Shown here piece by piece: positions 1 to 6,161 of a stretch of 34,398 bases of DNA; position 1 is the stretch's first letter, and every line of letters starts with the position of its first letter. The stretch lies in IMG/VR virus record IMGVR_UViG_3300042544_003254, positions 1 through 34,398 of that record. One strand, given 5' to 3'. The notes under the pieces are model-generated. The model was not told the origin of the DNA. It saw nothing but the letters and a program-made list of their open reading frames with translations, and did not search any database. This DNA is from a virus. A program made the translations under genes and the position numbers.

Positions 1-297
1 GGCAACTACAACCATCTTCACGATTTTGATATGCTCTACTTAGGTGGTCTTGAAGAGCAGTTATTCAGAAATCAGATAGTTACAACTCACGCGTACGCTC
101 TTTCCGAAAATATATATGAAGATATTGTTAATATGGCTATTCCATCAGGAATGGAGATTGATAACTTTTATGCTAAGATCATTCAACACATGTCTGTAAA
201 TAATAGAGTGGGTGGAAAATATCTTGTTAAAAAAACAGAGCCATTCAACACTGTATATCAAGACAGGCAGAACTTTAAATCAAATTTCGATCAATGA
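1..297 (+). CDS. C-terminal part of a GT25-like glycosyltransferase (5' end outside window)
   Basis: The reading frame is open from the first base of the window, so this is the C-terminal ~98 residues of a longer protein. What is seen: a HDFDMLYLGG segment followed about 20 residues later by TTHAYALS, then a helical tail with a D-x-FY motif. In family 25 (LPS biosynthesis type) glycosyltransferases, a D-hydrophobic-LYLGG strand followed by a THAY segment is a typical C-terminal pair. The role would be sugar transfer, on host surface polysaccharide or on a virion protein; the sequence cannot decide. Its stop overlaps the start of the next glycosyltransferase gene (ATGA), so the two are probably translated together. 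Family call fairly sure, substrate unknown. Confidence 0.7.
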   Translation, partial: GNYNHLHDFDMLYLGGLEEQLFRNQIVTTHAYALSENIYEDIVNMAIPSGMEIDNFYAKIIQHMSVNNRVGGKYLVKKTEPFNTVYQDRQNFKSNFDQ

Positions 298-1208
298 GAA
301 CAATCTTTCATATAACAGGAGGACTAGGTAAGCATGTAGCTGCTACTAGTGTTATCAATTCATATAAGCATGAAAATAAAGACGATGATATTATTGTATG
401 TAGCGCGTATCCTGGAGTATTTGAACGCAATGAAGGTGTAAGTGAGAGTAGAGACCTCAACAGTCTCGAGTATTTCTATAGAGATTATATCTCAGGCAGG
501 ACAGATACAAAAATCTTCGCTCAGGATCCGTACAGACAGCAAGATCATATTTTTAAGAGATTGCACCTTATTAAAACCTGGTGCAATCTTGTTGGTACAA
601 AGCAATACAAGAGTTCATCACTTAATTTTAATTTTAGAGAGGTAGAAATTGCAGGTAAACGATTTTTAGGTAATCAGAAACCACTTTGCGTCTTTCAGCC
701 ATTCGGAGGTAGCGTTCATACGCTACCGTATAACTGGGCTAGAGATATTCACCCTAATATTGCTCAGTCAATAGTGAATATGTTAGTACAGAAAGGTTAT
801 CATGTATTACATGTGTGTAATCAGTATCACCCTGTACTCGAGAACTGCGAGAGATTAGATGAACGTTGCACAGTAGGTACTTTAGCAGCTATCATACACT
901 TATCAACCGAACGTATTCTTATCGATTCTTCTTTACAGCATATTGCTGCTGCAATTGGTAAGCCATCGAAAGTAATATGGAATGTTACATCTCCTACATT
1001 ATTCGGTTACGATATGCATGCAAATATTCTTCCTAAAGCTGATTACTCTAAAGGTCATAGAAAATCATATTTGTATGATTTCGAAATCGGTGGTATTCCT
1101 GCTGAGTGTCCATTCGACAAATATACTCAAATGTTTGATGAAGAAGCAATTTACTATGCAGTTCTCTCAGACCCTCTCGATTCAAGTAATATATACAACA
1201 AAGCATAA
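294..1208 (+). CDS. GT9/heptosyltransferase-like glycosyltransferase
   Basis: A protein of 304 residues beginning MRTIFHITGGLGKHVAATSV, that is, an N-terminal strand then a GGLG loop as in the first Rossmann domain of GT-B enzymes. The second half has FQPFGGS (around residue 140), a helix, a YHVLHVC strand, and then LIDSSLQHIAAAIGKPSKVIW, which matches the C-terminal donor-binding domain of ADP-heptose:LPS heptosyltransferases (family 9), where a D-S/T-x-x-x-H-x-A-A-A-x-GKP motif is diagnostic. It overlaps the GT25-like gene by 4 nt and forms a two-gene glycosylation unit with it. The donor and acceptor cannot be inferred. Its stop codon TAA (1206-1208) lies inside the octamer driving the next gene. 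Confidence 0.65.
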   Translation: MRTIFHITGGLGKHVAATSVINSYKHENKDDDIIVCSAYPGVFERNEGVSESRDLNSLEYFYRDYISGRTDTKIFAQDPYRQQDHIFKRLHLIKTWCNLVGTKQYKSSSLNFNFREVEIAGKRFLGNQKPLCVFQPFGGSVHTLPYNWARDIHPNIAQSIVNMLVQKGYHVLHVCNQYHPVLENCERLDERCTVGTLAAIIHLSTERILIDSSLQHIAAAIGKPSKVIWNVTSPTLFGYDMHANILPKADYSKGHRKSYLYDFEIGGIPAECPFDKYTQMFDEEAIYYAVLSDPLDSSNIYNKA

Positions 1209-1211
1209 ATA
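1204..1211 (+). promoter_or_regulatory. T4-type late promoter octamer CATAAATA
   Basis: CATAAATA (one mismatch to TATAAATA), 6 nt before the ATG at 1218. It contains the TAA stop of the upstream gene. The transcript would start at or 1 nt before the start codon if T4 geometry holds. Confidence 0.6.
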
Positions 1212-1217
1212 TCATAT

Positions 1218-1577
1218 ATGTCAATCTTAACTGATAACAAAATTCCTGCCGCGCCGACTGTAACACCTGAAATGAGACAACAGAGACTCAAAGCTGTTGC
1301 TAATATAATTGTGAATACGACATGTGAAACATTTAATGATTTAGTTAGTGTACAGCGTAGAGGCATTGATCTTGTATGGGCGGATGATAGCTTTACTCCT
1401 CAGGAAATCCTAAACGAGCTTGGAGATAGAGCACCAGCTATCTTTGCAATGCACAGAGAACTATCAGAGTTTATTACAGATGTTGCTGCTGCTAATAATG
1501 TTAAAGTTGATCTTAAGCAACCTACTCATAACTTTACTCTATCAGGCAACAGTATTATTGTAGGAGATAAGCTTTAA
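1218..1577 (+). CDS. Hypothetical protein, 119 residues
   Basis: I do not recognise a family. The protein starts MSILTDNKIPAAPTVTPEM, has a mostly helical central part (residues 20-95) and a short beta-rich C-terminus (HNFTLSGNSIIVGDKL). There is no signal peptide or membrane segment. The start is supported by the CATAAATA octamer 6 nt upstream. The gene ends in a TTAA tetranucleotide that also supplies the stop of the convergent gp14-like gene. Its own late promoter and its place beside neck and terminase genes suggest a late, perhaps virion, protein; this is inference only. Confidence 0.6.
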   Translation: MSILTDNKIPAAPTVTPEMRQQRLKAVANIIVNTTCETFNDLVSVQRRGIDLVWADDSFTPQEILNELGDRAPAIFAMHRELSEFITDVAAANNVKVDLKQPTHNFTLSGNSIIVGDKL

Positions 1578-2518
1578 TAGTATTCACCATAGATATCGGT
1601 ATTATTTACCGACATGTCAAACACCTCGTTTCTCGAGGTGTTATCTATATCGCCTGGGTACGACTTCGCAGAAGAGGCTGACACGCCAGGTATAGTTGAT
1701 GATATAATACCAGAGAAAGCATTGTCGAATATTTGTTGATTTTGTTTCTCTGTTGGTGCTCCAGGCTCGAATGAATGCATATATCTCTTAGCTCTTAAAC
1801 GGTAAACATAGTGACCAAGAACAGGGTTAAGAGTAGCTATATCTTGATCAGTTCTCTCTGTTACTTCATAAATCTTAGAGCCTCTACCATTTGGTCTATC
1901 ACAGCCAAGAGGCCACACTTCGATTAGATCGCCAGATTTTGGCTCTACTGATTGACCAGTGCTATTATAAAGTTGTAGTGCTGAATATCTTGATGTACTG
2001 AAATCATAACCACCTACTTCAGGAGCTGTCGTATCAATGTTAGCAGGAAAATTAAATCCAGGAGTTGATGATTGAGCTTGTACATATGTAAGATACTCGT
2101 TATAACTCGAAAGTGCTCCTGTTTGTGTTCTGATGTAGAAGTCTCTATCAGCTATTTGATTCTCAAATGTTTCAATATGAACATATCCGGTGAATTCATC
2201 ATCCGGTGTGAAGCCAAACTTAGATAACTTAATAGCACCATCAGTTAGCTCGAGGTACATCATCAATGAAACAGGTCCATAGAAAACTGATGTTGGATCT
2301 GAGCCATAAAATGTATCAGCTGCAGATAAATTGAACGAATGAATGTAATAATTTACTGGTGTACCTAAATTGTTAATTAGGTCTCTAAAAGCCATATCAA
2401 ATACTAACTGCTCACCCATGAGATTCGCAGGGTTAAGCAACTGCCCACAATTAAGGTTAGCTGCACCAGCAAATACACTATCAATAGTGCAATCAGTTCT
2501 TGATGGATTACATCCCAT
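1574..2518 (-). CDS. gp14-like neck / head-completion protein candidate
   Basis: The protein has 314 residues. Seen: a hydrophobic segment MMYLEL then KLSKFGFTPDDEF (residues ~87-110), HIETFE, SGDLIEVWPL near residue 200, YEVTE, and HYVYRLRAKRYM near residue 240. This order (MYLE, LSKFG with an acidic pair, GDLI-x-PL, YEV, YVYRLR) is the pattern I know from the neck protein gp14 of T4-like phages, which closes the filled head and receives the tail. The assignment is from remembered family pattern, not a search. It lies 2 nt downstream of the 112-residue gene on the same strand and close to the large terminase, as in T4 where gp13/gp14 precede gp16/gp17. Several N-terminal cysteines (C3, C10, C24) are unusual. 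Confidence 0.55.
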   Translation of the reverse strand: MGCNPSRTDCTIDSVFAGAANLNCGQLLNPANLMGEQLVFDMAFRDLINNLGTPVNYYIHSFNLSAADTFYGSDPTSVFYGPVSLMMYLELTDGAIKLSKFGFTPDDEFTGYVHIETFENQIADRDFYIRTQTGALSSYNEYLTYVQAQSSTPGFNFPANIDTTAPEVGGYDFSTSRYSALQLYNSTGQSVEPKSGDLIEVWPLGCDRPNGRGSKIYEVTERTDQDIATLNPVLGHYVYRLRAKRYMHSFEPGAPTEKQNQQIFDNAFSGIISSTIPGVSASSAKSYPGDIDNTSRNEVFDMSVNNTDIYGEYY

Positions 2519-2519
2519 A

Positions 2520-2858
2520 TTACTTATTTAGTGTAGACACTTTGCCATACTGTACACCATCATCACCTGTATACATTTGAACGGTGGATGAAGAGTTACC
2601 AAGGTGTTTTGTTTTACCTGGAGCGAAATCGATCTTATATGATTGTAGTAACTTAATGAGCTGCGGGCCAGATACAACACCATTAGGTATAGTGTGCTTT
2701 GGTATATATTCTTTTCTTACTGTGCCTGGATTCTTTCTCATATGCACTCTATCAAACGACTTACCATTTGGTCCAGACTTTAACGACACTAAACGACTTT
2801 GTAGTGCGTTTTCTTTCTTTGCATATTCTGTTAAAAAGTACTCCTTGAAGGTAGTCAT
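2520..2858 (-). CDS. Small basic protein with capsid-targeting-like N-terminus
   Basis: A protein of 112 residues. Its N-terminus MTTFKEYFLTEYA closely resembles the capsid-targeting sequence of T4 internal proteins (MKTYQEFIAEA as I remember it): M-x-T-aromatic-x-E-aromatic, then a hydrophobic residue, x, E. L9-T10-E11 fits the L/I-x-E consensus cut by the T4 prohead protease gp21. The rest is Lys-rich with a C-terminal beta-type segment and no family I recognise. Inference: a protein packaged in the prohead and trimmed during maturation. The start is set by a perfect TATAAATA 5 nt upstream, directly behind a terminator. The next gene starts 2 nt after its stop. Confidence 0.6.
   Translation of the reverse strand: MTTFKEYFLTEYAKKENALQSRLVSLKSGPNGKSFDRVHMRKNPGTVRKEYIPKHTIPNGVVSGPQLIKLLQSYKIDFAPGKTKHLGNSSSTVQMYTGDDGVQYGKVSTLNK
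2525..2532 (-). promoter_or_regulatory. Late-promoter-like octamer ACTAAATA (minus strand)
   Basis: On the minus strand ACTAAATA stands 6 nt before the ATG at 2518. It lies inside the last codons of the upstream gene (T-L-N-K-stop). Two mismatches to TATAAATA, so moderate support, but the spacing is the same as at the clear sites. Confidence 0.45.
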
Positions 2859-2863
2859 ACTGT

Positions 2864-2871
2864 TATTTATA
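2864..2871 (-). promoter_or_regulatory. T4-type late promoter TATAAATA (minus strand)
   Basis: Perfect TATAAATA on the minus strand, spacer ACAGT, then the ATG at 2858. With T4 geometry +1 is the A of the start codon. It begins one base after the T-run of the preceding terminator, an arrangement repeated at 9081-9088 on the plus strand. Confidence 0.75.
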
Positions 2872-2872
2872 C

Positions 2873-2903
2873 AAAAACGGGCTTAGTCTTTCAACTAAGC
2901 CCG
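2873..2903 (-). terminator. Rho-independent terminator after the scaffold-like gene
   Basis: Read on the minus strand: a perfect 10-bp stem (CGGGCTTAGT / ACTAAGCCCG, 2878-2903) with a 6-nt loop, followed by a run of five T (2877-2873). It lies 27 nt downstream of the stop of the gene ending at 2931 and immediately before the next promoter. Confidence 0.85.
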
Positions 2904-2930
2904 CTCTCAATTCCTTGTCTTAATTAAGAA

Positions 2931-3485
2931 TTATTGTTCAAACAAAGATGTGCCAGTTTTAAGCTTGCCAACTTTGTTATTTTTGCCCATATCTGGTTGC
3001 TTAGCATTAACAAGAGCATGACCATGATCGCCATCGTCACCTACTTTGTTTGTGTATGCTGAGCTAGCACCGCCTGATTTAACTTTGAGGTTACCAACTT
3101 TGTTGTTCTTACCCATGTCAACTTGTTTAGCATTGACAAGAGTGTGACCGAGTTCTTCTTCGTCTTCATCGCCGAAGTCATCGCCACCGAAGTCGTCATC
3201 TGCATTTTCGTCGCCCATGTCGAAGTCACCCTCGTCACCAAGGTCTTCTTCGCCACCTTCAAGAACGCTCATAAGAACTTCGTGAAGTTTTTGTGCTGTA
3301 GCGCGATCAAGAGTGAATGTAACTTCATCACCTTCGCCGCCTAGGTCATCTTCAAGACCTTCGTCTTCAATGCCAAGAGCGTCAAGTTCTTGTTCTTGAT
3401 CCATTTCACCACCCATATCAGGAGCAGGTGCACCTGGGGTCATAACATTTTCGTAGAGTCTATCAAACAAAGATTTTTTTCTCAT
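2931..3485 (-). CDS. Nested in-frame product of the scaffold-like gene (internal start)
   Basis: Codon 112 of the 295-residue ORF is an ATG placed exactly 5 nt downstream of a perfect minus-strand TATAAATA (3491-3498), the same geometry as at the true gene starts. The product would have 184 residues and begin MRKKSLFDRLYENVM. Its residues 10-12 are L-Y-E, so the nested protein would itself carry an L-x-E site in the same place as the other capsid-targeting-like N-termini. It would hold the acidic domain and both C-terminal repeats but lack the Lys-rich N-terminal third. Nested in-frame scaffold products are known in other phages (lambda Nu3 within C). Alternatively the short form is the main protein and the upstream part a fused gene. 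Confidence 0.5.
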   Translation of the reverse strand: MRKKSLFDRLYENVMTPGAPAPDMGGEMDQEQELDALGIEDEGLEDDLGGEGDEVTFTLDRATAQKLHEVLMSVLEGGEEDLGDEGDFDMGDENADDDFGGDDFGDEDEEELGHTLVNAKQVDMGKNNKVGNLKVKSGGASSAYTNKVGDDGDHGHALVNAKQPDMGKNNKVGKLKTGTSLFEQ

Positions 3486-3818
3486 AAATTTATTTATACT
3501 TCTTCTCGCTATTTTTTGTGATTCTGTTGTCAATTTCTTCGACTTAGCTTCTTTTTCTGTCTCTTCAGATGTTTCATCTTGTGACAAATTGTTGATATCA
3601 TAAAGGTTATCATCTTTGATCTTCTTGTTCTTCTTATCAATGAGATCCTTAACATATCCTTCTGTAGAATCTGGACCACCTTTAATAAGAGGAGCTTCAC
3701 CGATTTCTCCAGGTTTCACTTTGCCCTGATGCTTTTGCTCAGTTACAATTTTGTGTTTAATATTGTTGAGCTGGTTACTATATATTTCACCAAGTTTAAA
3801 AAAGTCTCTTTTTGACAT
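2931..3818 (-). CDS. Acidic scaffold-like / prohead core protein with C-terminal repeats
   Basis: A protein of 295 residues. The N-terminal third is Lys/Glu-rich and helical (LGE at residues 9-11, again an L-x-E). The middle (about 130-220) is extremely acidic with D/E/G runs. The C-terminus holds two near-identical units, residues 224-249 and 266-289, each with the core VNAKQ-x-DMGKNNKVG, joined by a Gly/Asp-rich linker; it ends LFEQ. Acidic, low-complexity, mostly helical proteins beside terminase and neck genes are typical of phage scaffold or prohead-core proteins, but I cannot match a named family. Start supported by a perfect TATAAATA 5 nt upstream. An internal promoter and in-frame ATG (3485) suggest a second, shorter product. 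Confidence 0.6.
   Translation of the reverse strand: MSKRDFFKLGEIYSNQLNNIKHKIVTEQKHQGKVKPGEIGEAPLIKGGPDSTEGYVKDLIDKKNKKIKDDNLYDINNLSQDETSEETEKEAKSKKLTTESQKIARRSINKFMRKKSLFDRLYENVMTPGAPAPDMGGEMDQEQELDALGIEDEGLEDDLGGEGDEVTFTLDRATAQKLHEVLMSVLEGGEEDLGDEGDFDMGDENADDDFGGDDFGDEDEEELGHTLVNAKQVDMGKNNKVGNLKVKSGGASSAYTNKVGDDGDHGHALVNAKQPDMGKNNKVGKLKTGTSLFEQ
2952..3023 (-). repeat. Copy 2 of the C-terminal protein repeat
   Basis: This codes residues 266-289, core VNAKQPDMGKNNKVGKLKT. It differs from copy 1 mainly by V/P, N/K and the end of the unit. Confidence 0.75.
3072..3149 (-). repeat. Copy 1 of a C-terminal protein repeat in the scaffold-like gene
   Basis: This codes residues 224-249, core VNAKQVDMGKNNKVGNLKV. 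Copy 2 is at 2952-3023. Confidence 0.75.
3491..3498 (-). promoter_or_regulatory. Internal late promoter TATAAATA in the scaffold-like gene
   Basis: Perfect TATAAATA on the minus strand, spacer AATTT, then an in-frame ATG (3485-3483). It encodes part of R-S-I-N-K-F in the longer product. Confidence 0.6.
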
Positions 3819-3821
3819 AAG

Positions 3822-3829
3822 TATATTTA
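3822..3829 (+). promoter_or_regulatory. Weak late-promoter-like octamer TATATTTA for the large terminase gene
   Basis: TATATTTA (two mismatches) 6 nt before the ATG at 3836. It overlaps the minus-strand octamer almost completely. The match is weak, but the spacing is right and no other room for a promoter exists in the 17-bp gap. Confidence 0.4.
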
Positions 3830-3831
3830 TA
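3824..3831 (-). promoter_or_regulatory. T4-type late promoter TATAAATA for the scaffold-like gene
   Basis: Perfect octamer on the minus strand, spacer TACTT (5 nt), ATG at 3818. It overlaps the plus-strand octamer for the terminase gene within a 17-bp intergenic region. Confidence 0.75.
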
Positions 3832-3835
3832 CTAT

Positions 3836-5536
3836 ATGGCCAAAAAGTCAGATAAAACAGAATACTATCTAGGAAATCCTAACCTACCAGCAGCTAACAC
3901 GGTACTTGAGTACGAACCATGGATGATAAAAGAGCTCAGAAAAGCTAGAGAAAACATTCTCTACTTTGCTGAAAACTTCTTCTTTATTATTAATCTAGAT
4001 AGGGGTCGTGAGAAGATTAAATTGCATTCGTGTCAGAAGAGAGCTATACGCAAGATGAGAGACAATAGATTCTTCATCTTGTTAGCATCAAGACAGATTG
4101 GTAAATCAACGATGATGACAATCTATGTTTTATGGCAAGCATGCTTTAATGACGACCAGCGTATTCTACTTGTAGCTAACAAAGAGGCTACTGCGATAGA
4201 AATCTTTCAACGTGTACGATTAGCGTTTGAAGAATTACCAGTGTGGCTAAAGCCAGGTGTTAAAGAATATGGTAAGACATCGATGACACTAGATAATGGT
4301 AGTAGAATAGGTATATCAACTACAACAGGGTCAGCAGCGAGGGGTCAATCCGTGAACGTTGTTGTTATTGACGAGATGGGTCACATTGAGCCTCACTTGA
4401 TGGATGAGTTCTGGAAATCTGTTTTTCCTATTATTTCATCATCGAAAAAATCTAAGATATTCGTGTGCTCTACGGCTAATGGTACAGATAACTTGTTTTA
4501 TAAATTGTATGATGGTGCTGAGAAGGAAGAAAATGGATGGGCTCATGATAAGATTCTATGGCATGAAGTACCAGGTCGAGATGAGAAGTGGGCAGAGACA
4601 ACAAGAAAAACTCTTGGTTCATCAGAAGACTGGTTGCAGGAGTTTGAGTGTCAATTCCTATCTACTGGTGAATCATCTATCGACCAAGAGCTATTCCTTG
4701 ATATGTCACAGAGATGTACGCCTGCGCCTATTATATTAGATGAAGGCAATTACAAACTCTGGGAAGAGCCGAATCCAGAAAAAGTATATGTTGCAGGTGT
4801 CGATATATCTGAAGGAGTCGGTCTTGATGCTAGTGTCATTCAGATATTTGACATAACAGATCTTAGAGATATTACACAAGTAGCAGTGTATCATAATAGG
4901 CATATACCACCTCTCGAATTCTCTAATAAGCTTCATACTATTCTCAAAAACTGGGGGTCGCCTCTTGCTCTCATCGAGCGAAACAATTGCGGAGCTCAAG
5001 TTGTTGATAGACTTGCTTTTGATCTTGGATATACAAAGGTTGTATCATATGGAGCTAAAGTAGCTGGTAGAGCTAAGCCACAGATGGGTATGATAGCTCA
5101 TACTAATACAAAGGGTGCTGGTGTACGTAACATGAGGTACTTTGTAAACGAGCTAAGAACTGTAACATTCCGCGATATCGATACACTCAAGGAATTTAAG
5201 GACTTTGTCAGACACCCTAATGGTATATGGAAGGCTAAATCAGGATATAATGATGATAGAGTTATGTCATGCTTATGGGCACTGTTTGTTCTTGAAAAAG
5301 AAATAACCGAAAGATACTTTGACATTGTTGAAGTTGATGAACACGGTAAACCTGCTATGATTACTCCTATTGATTATGGTGTGGCTCTTTTTGAAGACCC
5401 TACTTCAATTTATAACGATTTTGAAGTAATTGGAGAAAATAACGCATTCTTATCACCTGTTGTATTCGGTATGGGAGATTCTGAGCAATTAGCCGAAATT
5501 GAATGGTTACAACAAGAGGGATGGATGTCACTATAA
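3836..5536 (+). CDS. terL: Terminase large subunit (T4 gp17 type)
   Basis: The DNA-packaging motor: an N-terminal ATPase drives DNA into the prohead and a C-terminal RNase H-like nuclease cuts the concatemer. Of 566 residues, the Walker A is SRQIGKST (85-92), the Walker B VVVIDE (175-180) and the coupling motif STANG (212-216). The nuclease domain opens with VAGVDISEG (catalytic Asp 323), with a further Asp at ~332 and IERNNCGAQV downstream. This is close to the length of T4 gp17 (610). The N-terminal helical block and SCQKRAIRKM before the adenine-binding region fit the family. It is divergent from the scaffold-like gene by only 17 bp. Its stop codon (5534-5536) lies in the promoter octamer of the next gene. 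The small subunit is not adjacent; a candidate is 11 kb downstream. Confidence 0.97.
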   Translation: MAKKSDKTEYYLGNPNLPAANTVLEYEPWMIKELRKARENILYFAENFFFIINLDRGREKIKLHSCQKRAIRKMRDNRFFILLASRQIGKSTMMTIYVLWQACFNDDQRILLVANKEATAIEIFQRVRLAFEELPVWLKPGVKEYGKTSMTLDNGSRIGISTTTGSAARGQSVNVVVIDEMGHIEPHLMDEFWKSVFPIISSSKKSKIFVCSTANGTDNLFYKLYDGAEKEENGWAHDKILWHEVPGRDEKWAETTRKTLGSSEDWLQEFECQFLSTGESSIDQELFLDMSQRCTPAPIILDEGNYKLWEEPNPEKVYVAGVDISEGVGLDASVIQIFDITDLRDITQVAVYHNRHIPPLEFSNKLHTILKNWGSPLALIERNNCGAQVVDRLAFDLGYTKVVSYGAKVAGRAKPQMGMIAHTNTKGAGVRNMRYFVNELRTVTFRDIDTLKEFKDFVRHPNGIWKAKSGYNDDRVMSCLWALFVLEKEITERYFDIVEVDEHGKPAMITPIDYGVALFEDPTSIYNDFEVIGENNAFLSPVVFGMGDSEQLAEIEWLQQEGWMSL

Positions 5537-5539
5537 ATA
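5532..5539 (+). promoter_or_regulatory. T4-type late promoter TATAAATA
   Basis: Perfect octamer, spacer ATAGCA (6 nt), ATG at 5546. The TAA at 5534-5536 is the terminase stop codon. Confidence 0.75.
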
Positions 5540-5545
5540 ATAGCA

Positions 5546-6127
5546 ATGGTCAATACACTACCACAATCAATTTTAAATAAGTCGCGAGTTGATAAGTTTC
5601 TACTTGTGTTCGATTTACCTCCAATCTTAAAGACATTCTCAAATACACTAAGAAGCGAGGAAGATGGTAGGTCTGTTAAACCAGATGCTGTTAAGTTCTC
5701 GATATTTGGTAGCATGGTACCTGAGATAACTGTACCTGCAATTGAGAATAGATATGCAGGTAATACACTGTATGTTTCTTCACATTCTAAAAACTCATAT
5801 CCGCCTGTTAATGTAAAATTTAACATAGATAATGAATACAATAACTATTGGGTGATATATCAGTGGTTAAACCTACTTCACGATCAAACAGAGGGCAGAT
5901 ATAATGCTCAAAATATTCAAATTGATTCTAATTTTAGTGATTATCAAACTGATATGACCATTTATGGTCTTGATGAATACAACAATAAAAAAATTGCTTT
6001 TAAGTATACAAAAGCGTTTCCTACATCAATTAATACTATCGATTACAATTATCAAGAATCTGGTGAAATTACTAGTGGATTTACCTTTGTATATTCTCAG
6101 ATGCATGTTGAAAAGCTAGCGTTCTGA
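5546..6127 (+). CDS. Tail-tube-like structural protein 1
   Basis: A protein of 193 residues starting MVNTLPQSILNKSRVDKFLL. It has a beta-rich pattern: VDKFLLVFDLPP near the N-terminus, then FSIFGSMVPEITVPAIE followed by Y-x-GNTLYV. In the second half, long strands (DMTIYGLD, KIAFKYTKAFPTSI) end in FTFVYSQMHVEKL. The early strand-PG/VP loop, the strand beginning PVNVKFNID and the closing F-T-F-x-Y strand follow the fold of the T4 gp19 tail tube and its relatives gp48/gp54. It sits between terminase and sheath, one place upstream of where T4 has gp18/gp19. It could be a second tube protein, a tail terminator or a baseplate tube-like protein. The tube-fold call is an inference from pattern. Confidence 0.5.
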   Translation: MVNTLPQSILNKSRVDKFLLVFDLPPILKTFSNTLRSEEDGRSVKPDAVKFSIFGSMVPEITVPAIENRYAGNTLYVSSHSKNSYPPVNVKFNIDNEYNNYWVIYQWLNLLHDQTEGRYNAQNIQIDSNFSDYQTDMTIYGLDEYNNKKIAFKYTKAFPTSINTIDYNYQESGEITSGFTFVYSQMHVEKLAF

Positions 6128-6146
6128 CAAAAAAAATCTGAAGACG

Positions 6147-6154
6147 TATAAATA
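6147..6154 (+). promoter_or_regulatory. T4-type late promoter TATAAATA for the sheath gene
   Basis: Perfect octamer, spacer ATCATAT (7 nt), ATG at 6162. Predicted leader of about 2 nt. Confidence 0.75.
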
Positions 6155-6161
6155 ATCATAT

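Noticed and set aside
1620-1642. Perfect 9-bp hairpin (AACACCTCG / CGAGGTGTT) near the end of the neck-protein gene
   Set aside because: No T-run on either strand and it is inside coding sequence; could attenuate read-through from 1577 but I cannot support a terminator call.
4499-4511. TATAAATT followed by ATG inside terL
   Set aside because: Spacing is only 2 nt and the ATG is out of frame with terL, leading into a shadow frame.
5410-5841. 143-codon minus-strand open frame across the terL end and the tube-like gene
   Set aside because: Antisense to two well-supported genes and crosses a promoter; composition typical of a shadow frame.
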